Source: Eumeta japonica (taxonomy: Eukaryota > Arthropoda > Insecta > Lepidoptera > Psychidae). From it: a stretch of 64,000 nucleotides of DNA. The translations under genes and the position numbers were made by a program. How positions within the stretch are numbered: position 1 is the stretch's first letter; each line of letters starts with the position of its first letter. This document shows, one piece after another, positions 56,720-64,000 of the stretch. The DNA is taken from the NCBI GenBank assembly GCA_005406025.1, contig BGZK01000852.1, positions 124,001 to 188,000 of the forward strand, written 5' to 3'. The notes beneath the pieces are model-generated. The model was not told the origin of the DNA and did no database searches. It saw nothing but the letters and a program-made list of their open reading frames with translations.

Positions 56720-57150
56720 CTGTATAAAAGTGATAAATCGCGTAGCACCTACTATTGTTTCTCACCACTCAACTAGATGCCGGGCCGTACGCGGAGCACC
56801 TCGGCCACGCCGCATCAGCGGGCCGGACGCCCCGCGCCCGCCGCCCGTGCGCCAGACGGTGTCGCTCCGTTTGCGCGTTCGACAAGAAAGCGACGATAAA
56901 CTAAGCTTTTAACTACGCTGAAACAACTAACCGGCCGTTATCCGAACGCCTTTTATGAAGCGGCCGAGGGCATTACGCCGCGGACGGGCGCGCGCGCAAT
57001 GCACTACATTTTTAATCGCACACGGCCCGACCGCACCGGACAATGTTATTATATTCTCGACACGAGCAGGTCGTTTAAAAATCGCAATAGGCAACGAACT
57101 CTCTAGTAGGCGGTTGTTTAATAACGTCGAATCTGTTTTGTGCACTCAAC
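56720..57150. promoter_or_regulatory. GC/CpG-rich island with TATA box: candidate promoter or enhancer
   Basis: tataaaag at 56723-56730 stands just before a stretch (56775-57000) that is about 68% G+C with dense CpG. Downstream AT-core motifs such as ttttatgaag and tttttaatcg resemble Hox-type sites. Open frames on both strands (56730-56912, 56955-57260, 57145-56927) give no domain. One frame starts with a genuine ATG at 56955 and runs 101 codons, but its arginine-rich start and lack of a family make it doubtful. Confidence 0.3.
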
Positions 57151-57439
57151 ATCGAATGCGGGGAACATCCAGGTTTGGGAGCGTACTGGAAACTTCTTTT
57201 TTTTCTACATATCAAAGTAGACGATGTTTGTTCGAGTTCATTAGCGTCGACATCGCTTGATAGGTGCTTTATGAGAGCACTTGTACTTTAAACAAATTGA
57301 AAAACCAATTATTTTTTATGTTCGATATCTACATCAGTGGAGTAAGCTTTATGAGACTATCTTGGTGTAGATGTGAAATGTATTAATTCTTTACTCTAAG
57401 AAATTTCGATTTCAAAACTGTACTTCCAGCAGTCACAAA

Positions 57440-57560
57440 GTAGAACGGATAAAGTTCGAATTTTGACACCCACATTGGGCCCGCATGGATGATTTAAATC
57501 GAAATTCCTCAGTATGAGTTATAATGGTCGTGGTAGGGGTTTATATCATTCCACTGCTGA
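57440..57560 (+). repeat. SINE remnant (body module)
   Basis: cccacattgggcccgcatgg and the following attcctcagtat align with ccgcactgggccagcgtgga and gcctctat in the better copy at 63765-64000. The tRNA-like head is absent. Confidence 0.5.
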
Positions 57561-58305
57561 AACAGCAGTTGATTATGAAATCTTTAAAATTTAATAAATT
57601 TAATATCGTATTTCTTTTTATTCTATATCAAAGTTTCAAAGTTAGAGAAACAGAATACTGAGGTGATCACCTCGATGTCTGTTACAGTCGTTATTAATTA
57701 TTAAAAGAGTCGATGATAGCTGTAGAACAACATTAAAATGTGAACGTCAAATGTCGATATTATAATTATGAGACCAAAAAAGACATTAAAAATTAAAAGT
57801 ACTTGTTTCATTACTTAAACTACGAAAGTATATGCTAATAACAAATTTGGTAAACAAGACATAAAAAATAGCAAGGAACTGCATATTGAAAAAAAATTAT
57901 ACAATTTCTGCATAAAAAAATTGTATAATCAAAATTGCCACTACTAATTATTTATCATTAATTATATACTGATGGAACATTTATATATCTATAATAATAT
58001 ACAAATTTGTAGATTCTCTACATATAATATTTACGCCAAATATCGTTTCAAATGTTTATGGTGTATATTTTAACTACATTTAAGATATAAGAAATTTATG
58101 TCTGCCTGTCAGGATACAGTAAGAACATAAATAATAGGCTCATTTATATCGTATCCATAAAGTTTATCCAAATTAGTTTCCAAAACAGCTGGAATTGCAA
58201 TCATATTTTACAAAAAGTTACTCTATGGATTATATTCATGAACAAGTTTACATGGTAAGGAGTAATTAAAGGGTCGACAAATGTCGCCCTACAAAATGTT
58301 ATGTA
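57561..58305. other. Unassigned AT-rich sequence
   Basis: A perfect 12-bp stem attatacaattt/aaattgtataat occurs at 57896-57929. No gene or family. Confidence 0.4.
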
Positions 58306-58308
58306 GAC

Positions 58309-58480
58309 CAAATTGGTGGCACATTAAAGAAAGTAAAAATTTTAAATATCAGAAATCTACGACCGTGTACGAAACGATTGACGGATATCAGTGACGTAAG
58401 AGATGTGTGCAAGGATAGTAACGTATGGAAATCTGTGGTCTCGGCCTACTATTCCGAGAAAAAGGCGTGAGTATAAAAAA
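58309..58480 (+). repeat. Dispersed repeat, best copy (with 22240-22330 and 46848-47010)
   Basis: It reads accaaattggtggcacatta, then cgaaacgattgacggatatc, gtgacgtaagagatgtgtgc and a-tatggaaatctgtggtctc, ending aaaaaggcgtgagtat. The frame 58425-58667 begins in it and is not a gene. Confidence 0.75.
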
Positions 58481-58539
58481 CATGTATTGCCTGTGTATAC
58501 GTACATGTTTTGCGTGTGTATACATACATGTTTTTTATA
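58472..58539. repeat. Perfect 16-bp inverted pair
   Basis: tataaaaaacatgtat (58472-58487) is the exact inverse of atacatgttttttata (58524-58539), with a 36-nt loop holding further tatac/gtata repeats. A second perfect stem tttatgttta/taaacataaa follows at 58582-58609. Both lie at the end of the dispersed repeat, where a microsatellite-like tail is usual. Confidence 0.7.
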
Positions 58540-59329
58540 CTGATGCCTTTTCCCTTTTTGTTATACATATATATCTACTTATTTATGTTTACATATATAT
58601 AAACATAAACACTAGTAAAACGGCAGCAATGTTCAAGAGAAAACCGAGAAAACAGAACTGGGATTGAAATCGAAAACAATCATTGCCAATAATTTAAAAG
58701 CGAAGCGAACGGAACACGATTTAGTACACGTAAATGTAAAAGTACATATTTCTGTTGGAGCATATTTGTCCATAAGCGAGCTCGAAACGAAGAGCAGGTT
58801 TTAATCGAATTTTAAATAGACGTAGAGTCCTGGGACGGAACAGGATAGGTTTTACATTAAAAATACATTACTTTTGTACGAACATACAATAATATATTCT
58901 TTGCTAAATTTTGATTTGCGCCTAGCGTAGCGGCAGCGGGCGAGAAACAGCTACTAGTATACATATTGTAATCATACGAAACAGTAAAATTTATATAGAA
59001 GTATGTTCAAGGTATATTTATATGAAACGAATCAAATCAAATAGTGTATAAATAATGTAGGCCTAAGTAGAACACCAGTGTAGTTTATCCTAATGTATAG
59101 AACGGATAGAATAGAATCCAGTTTCTATTCGGATTCAGATACGAATTTTAGACAATCATGTTTCTACAGTTTTATCTGGCGAAAAACATTGCACCAGTGG
59201 TAACTGTTGTGATTTCAGGAATGTGGCAGCATAAATATACACACAGTCTTCATTTTTTTAATATACCTACCGATGAAACACTTCAAGGAAATCCGTCGGT
59301 GATGTTGAGTGTACACAAAACCGCAGTCG

Positions 59330-59510
59330 AGTGTTACGGACGTTACTAGGCGCAAACTCATTATCGTGCACCCGACAACGAGTCGGCCGACCGATACCGG
59401 CGTGGATAAACAATGCCCGTGTTTGATTTGACATATTGCAGGACTTACGCCACGTGCAACTCGAGCCGGTAAACAAGGATATGTCCTTTAGGTAATTGAC
59501 TTGACCGATT
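59330..59510. other. CpG-rich motif-dense segment (candidate enhancer)
   Basis: About 55% G+C with cacgtg E-box near 59451, a forkhead-like ataaaca near 59405, and cgagtcggccgaccgata. There is no repeat signature. Frames on both strands lack domains. Confidence 0.3.
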
Positions 59511-60679
59511 GCAAAAATAGTAATTTATACAAATTCCAATTTGTACGTATACTGATTTGTACAACTTAAAAAGGAATTTGTCGAAGAGAGTCGTCTCTAG
59601 AAAGCAGATATTTACGACCAATCCGATTAAGAATTGATAAACTTAAGCCTTATTTTTAAAACAGGTCGCGAAAGGCTTCTAAATTTACAGCCTATTAATA
59701 TAAAATCATACAGATGTTGATAATCCTAATTATTTTGAAAGTTATTTTTTTATGGTCTATATGAGTAATAGTTACAATAATCCCGATTTTTCCTGAGTTC
59801 CTCGAGTACATGGACATTCAGAAACAGGCAAAGACTAGAAAAATCAATTCGCTCACAAGTTGTCTGACCTGGTAACGAACGCGGAATGTCGTGTGCAAAA
59901 GGAACGTTTTTTACGCAAAGCCAGGAAGGTCGTAACATTATATTACTATTACGTCTTTCGTAAATCAATTAACATTACAACTTAATTGATTACGATTCGT
60001 TGAGCAATTTCAAATAAATAATAAATAAATAAGAATAAGAAATAAATGTCGCATTCTACGAGCGATACAGCCATACATACATTAATAAGAATCGTTCATA
60101 AATTTATTCTGATCGATCTTCAATGATAAATCGTTTACTGGGTGTGTGGAGCGTATAGATCATTCGCTTATCTCCAACGACAAAAAACCGGCCAAATATG
60201 AGTTGGATACACATCAAAAGAATTTCGTAGTATAAATCATCGCATGAGTTCTCAATGGAATTAAGCAACACATTTTTACGCGATTATTTTACGTTTCGTG
60301 AACTATGAATGAGACCCTATACCTATTCCATATTTTTTTTAAGAATTTTAGGCTCTGTAGTTTCGGAGATACGAGGAATATGCTGGATTTCCCTATGCAT
60401 ATATGTTTAGTATCTTTAAAAACTATGTCTTTTAACATCATAAACAATATATATTTGTATTTCTCAACTTTGTTCATTTGGTATGTCTCTTAATACACTT
60501 GATCTATTTTTTTTTAATTTCCTGATTGCCTTTAAAAATAACCTCTCAAATGAAAATCCGTATATTTAAGCTATAACGTGTTCGTGATGATGAAATGTCT
60601 TACTCTGTGTAAGTACCAAATCGCTTTTTTATTGTTATAGAACAATTTTAAAAATAATGTTATAAAACGAGAATCAAAA
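59511..60679. other. Unassigned sequence
   Basis: The part at 59800-59960 is more balanced in composition, but no exon structure is supported. The rest is AT-rich. Confidence 0.35.
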
Positions 60680-60770
60680 AAATTTGGTTATAACAGACGG
60701 ACTTACGACAGACAGACACGAGAATGATCCTACAAAGGTCCTATTTTTTCATTAGTTGTACGAAACACTA
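60680..60770 (-). repeat. Dispersed repeat ('ttccgtacctcaaaagg' family), short minus-strand fragment
   Basis: gacagacagacacgagaatg, then atcctacaaaggtcctattt and tagttgtacgaaac are the reverse complement of the family's first 90 bp. Confidence 0.6.
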
Positions 60771-61126
60771 ATAAAAGTTAATATATACCTAATAAAATTA
60801 TGTACTGACTGACTGCTTTCCACCAAGGCAGGGATTTTTTCTAACAAAAGGACATCGCAGCGATTCAATTTAAATAAAAATTCGAATTCAGTTGTACATT
60901 ATCTTACTGTATCGTCGAATAATTACCCTAGCTGATCAATTTCCAAATCTAACGTCGTATTTTTTGTTTGTACTAGACAGTTTCATTTTAAACTAAACGA
61001 CGATTTATTTAGGTAATTTATGTACCACATAAACATGTAAGTTCATTATTTACCCTTATTACAAATTTAGTAAAGAAACATGTCACTTTATTATTGAGAA
61101 TTCAAAAGTAGTTGGTATAAATAAGG

Positions 61127-61495
61127 GGTCACCCATAAACGTCACACGAATTTCGTGATTTTTAGTATCTCCCATCCTTGTCACAAGCGGTCTCGTTTGT
61201 GTAACTCCCCCGCCCCTTGGGTGACGTAACGTCTTTATCAATTTAAATTTAAAAATTATTACACTGAAACATCACTTCCAAAACTATTCATATATTTTTC
61301 CATTTCAAATATTTTTTCATCAAATCGACAATTAATTATTTTAGAGCGATTCGCTAGTCTCAATATTCTAGATTTATATATGTAATGTCACAAAGTTCAT
61401 AATTCATCCGCTAGATTTCATTGGCGCACGATTTGACAAATTACTAACCCCCTCCTTGCCGCTCAACATTTAAAGTGATCTATGGATAGCGCTGT
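61127..61495. mobile_element. Decayed terminal-inverted-repeat element related to 30664-31061
   Basis: The left end ggggtcacccataaacgtca and the following C-rich aactcccccgccccttg belong to the cataaa-acgtcac class of ends. The proposed right end near 61490 (tgatctatggatagc after taaccccctccttgccg) is only a rough inverse. The left boundary is better than the right. Confidence 0.45.
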
Positions 61496-61499
61496 AAGT

Positions 61500-63760
61500 A
61501 TATCAGGTTGAACGGAAAAAAAAATACGAGGACAATAAGGCCGTACACAAAACGTGATGAAAAATATATCGATCGAGATACAGCGCTAAAAATTATGTCG
61601 AGTCAAGCTGCAGGGTTGTATAAATCTTGTTACATTTTATTAAGTCCATGGACAGGGTCGAAATTGAGTGGGCTTCACAAAAACATCCAAATAAAGAATA
61701 AAAAAACAGAAAATATCTGAGCTAATGAATAAGGCAAATGATACCATAAAATTGGTGAATTAATAAATGTAGGTTTCGTTCAGGGGGCACTTTGTGTTTG
61801 CGGCGAGAGGCAACATAGTTGTACGGCGCGCACCAAAACGCATTTTACGTGAACCGGACCACGCCTTCACCCCTGTCAACCGCAATATGTGCTCTACGAA
61901 CCGTATAATTATTTTGAGCTTAATAACATTTTATGTGCTGCTTAGAAAAAAAATTTTTGTTGCCTCAGACAGCAGTGGATTGAAAACAAAAAAATATTTT
62001 CAGCGAACTGCTCTGGGTCTTTGCTTCAATTACCTCATTTCAAAATTAGATATCTTTCATAATTGTATTGTACTTCCTAATGAATTTATTAATAATTTTA
62101 ACTTAAAAGTTTTATATAAATACCCATGCAACCATTTCTTAAAAATATAGGTTTTCAAAAAGTTATTTAAATGTTCTGCCTTGATTATTCGGAGTAGACT
62201 GGAAAAAAAATTTTTTTAATAACTCAACCAAAAATCTTCAAATAATTATTAAAAGATTAAATAAATTAATAAGGTAAAAAAACTCGGGTTTAATAATTAG
62301 CAGCCATAGACTCTTTAATCATGTTCTGTCGGAATTTTGGTCAAGTATCACTGTCAAAACAATTTATTAAAAAAAAAAAAAAATTCATGTTTAAATGTTT
62401 CTAATACCTTACATAGAAAACTTATCGTTAGAATAAATATTTTAATTGGTAGTTTGGCATACAATGGTGTCAAGAAAAGGGAGGCCAAACTTAACTTTTT
62501 TTTTTCTGTTAACGACAATCTGACGAATAAAAGAAAGAATTGATTGTCTTTGTTTTGCACATAAGATTTATAAAAAAATACATATTTTCCTTTAAAAAAA
62601 ATTGACAAATGTAGACTTGCGGTCCATTAACTCATATTCAAGAATTGGTCACATATATTTTTTGTATTCATCCCGGATGGTCAACCTTTGATAGGGCTTG
62701 GTTTATACGTTTAGATTTTCATTATATATAGGGGACAGTTGCATTACTCAAAGAAAATAAATGTTTTTAATATTCCGATGATTTTTTAGCGTTGATTTTT
62801 TTTATTGCGTTGCCATCCGTACTAAAAAAAAGAAAATCAAGTAAAATACAAATTAAATCAAACAAATACGCGAACTTATAGCAAGTATTAAAACTATTTA
62901 ATTTAAATATGAATACCTAAAGGTTGGCATTTGTAAAGTAACAAGACAAATAAAAGAATAAGATGTGATAAACATATTTTACCTAATTTATGATACTAAA
63001 CATAAAGATACGGCATGAGAAAACATATGGCAATTGCTGGAACGAAATTCATGTAAAATTTACTATACATTAGCTTTAGCTGAACTATGTCGTTTTTGCA
63101 TTTTTCTAATTGATTCCGAATTATAATACCGTAAGCCGATTGACTTCATAACATAGTAATCAAGTAATTTTATAATACGTATAATATAAGAAATTTTAAT
63201 AAAATCATTAATTAAAAAGTATATATTATATATTTAACACTGTTTTAAAAGATCGTTTGATTAGATTTTTATTTTTGACAGTCATTTTATCTATAAATTT
63301 TCTTGTAAAATTCGTATATAACATTTAGGTGATTATATGAAAATGCAAAATGCATAATAAAATGCTTGTTCTCATTTTATGCGTACTCAAATGTCTTATC
63401 ATTTTACGTAACATTTATAGTACAGTTTCATTTTTAAAAATTATGCTCAGATTAAGTTTGACCAAAGAAAGTTCTACGACCAACTAAAGTAACCAGAAAC
63501 GCATGTACCTGTCTATATTACTAAATGAATCTGGAGCGTCTCTCTGTACATTCAATTTTTTATAATAAAGGGAGAATTTCGGTGGTCCACTCCGCCTACA
63601 TCACCCCACTTTCCTCCATCAGATTCCAATTCCTAACCAAGAGATTGGTGAATCCTCTGGGATTGCGATGACCATTTACTTTACCTACAATACATCTACA
63701 GATTTAAAAATGTTTGGATACGTTTTTAAGTATTCTCAACGAATTTTTATAACAAATAGT
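61500..63760. other. No firm gene; AT-rich
   Basis: A frame at 61794-62150 (118 codons, non-ATG start) begins with FAARGNIVVRRAPKRILREP in a CpG-rich patch, then becomes AT-driven low complexity. The frame at 61508-61720 has no domain. 63530-63700 is more balanced and may be a repeat body. No splice-bounded exon is convincing. Confidence 0.35.
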
Positions 63761-63764
63761 TTAA

Positions 63765-64000
63765 TTAGTATGGAGCGGTGGTGTCTCGGTGGGTAAGGTT
63801 ACGGCTTCGGATGAGTAGGTATCAGGTTCCACGCTGACGACGGCCGAATTGACCAATGAGTTTTTAACAAGGTCTACATAAACCATATACTCCGCACCTT
63901 GGAGAGCACGATAAATGTCGGTCATTCCCCGATCCGCACTGGGCCAGCGTGGAGGTCTTTAGGTTCAAGCCTCTATGAAATAAAAGGATTGTGGACGGGT
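63765..64000 (+). mobile_element. tRNA-type SINE, continues beyond the window
   Basis: The head ggagcggtggtgtctcggtg, then ggtaaggttacggc has an A-box-like part, and ggtatcaggttcc near 63820-63832 is B-box-like, as in tRNA-derived SINEs. The body gcactgggccagcgtggagg and ggttcaagcc is the familiar lepidopteran SINE module. The end is not in the window. Confidence 0.75.

Noticed and set aside
56955..57260. 101-codon ATG frame as a gene
   Set aside because: Arginine-rich start reflects the GC island, the opposite strand is also open, and there is no domain or splice support.
63765..63840. Functional tRNA gene
   Set aside because: A-box and B-box-like parts are degenerate and continue into a SINE body.

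Overview
This window looks like a nuclear genome fragment from an insect, most likely a moth or butterfly (Lepidoptera). It is AT-rich. It carries no prokaryotic gene layout, no long intact open reading frame, no rRNA and no tRNA gene that I can recognise. It is crowded with decayed copies of elements typical of lepidopteran genomes: Jockey/CR1-like and RTE-like LINEs, two mariner transposases, hAT-like and Harbinger-like terminal-inverted-repeat elements, a tRNA-type SINE, and several dispersed repeats present two to four times here. The lineage call rests on recognising these repeat families, not on a database search.

Layout. 0-7 kb: a Jockey/CR1-like LINE remnant with a GC-rich MITE in its tail, a duplicated dispersed repeat, a 485-bp hAT-like element and a long RTE-like LINE remnant. 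7-9 kb: two CpG-rich islands. 9-13.5 kb: a 1.28-kb Harbinger-like element with a smaller element nested in it, copy A of an approximately 450-bp repeat, a MITE and a LINE fragment. 13.6-18.2 kb: three splice-bounded candidate exons. 19-25.5 kb: two dead mariners, a near-perfect 80-bp-arm fold-back, and other repeats. 26-33.5 kb: weak candidate exons, a second MITE copy, a TIR element, a 719-bp solo LTR with a 5-bp target duplication, and a very GC-rich island. 33.5-43 kb: mostly gene-free, with repeat copy B in inverted orientation to A. 43.3-46.3 kb: a 5'-truncated Jockey LINE. 47-55.5 kb: the best internal exon (plus strand) and two candidate terminal exons (minus strand). 56-64 kb: a CpG-rich island, repeats, a degraded TIR element and a SINE that runs off the window.

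Genes. No host gene is complete here. The window reads as large introns and intergenic DNA holding a few small exons. The best supported are a first coding exon at 14586-14774 (+), an internal exon at 47400-47510 (+), a first coding exon at 13601-13672 (-) and a terminal exon at 51259-51432 (-). Exons 14586-14774, 47400-47510 and a weaker terminal candidate at 52334-52420 are all phase 0 on the plus strand, so they could belong to one small membrane-protein gene with very long introns. That linkage is inference. I do not recognise any of the products. RNA-seq or alignment to a related genome would decide it.
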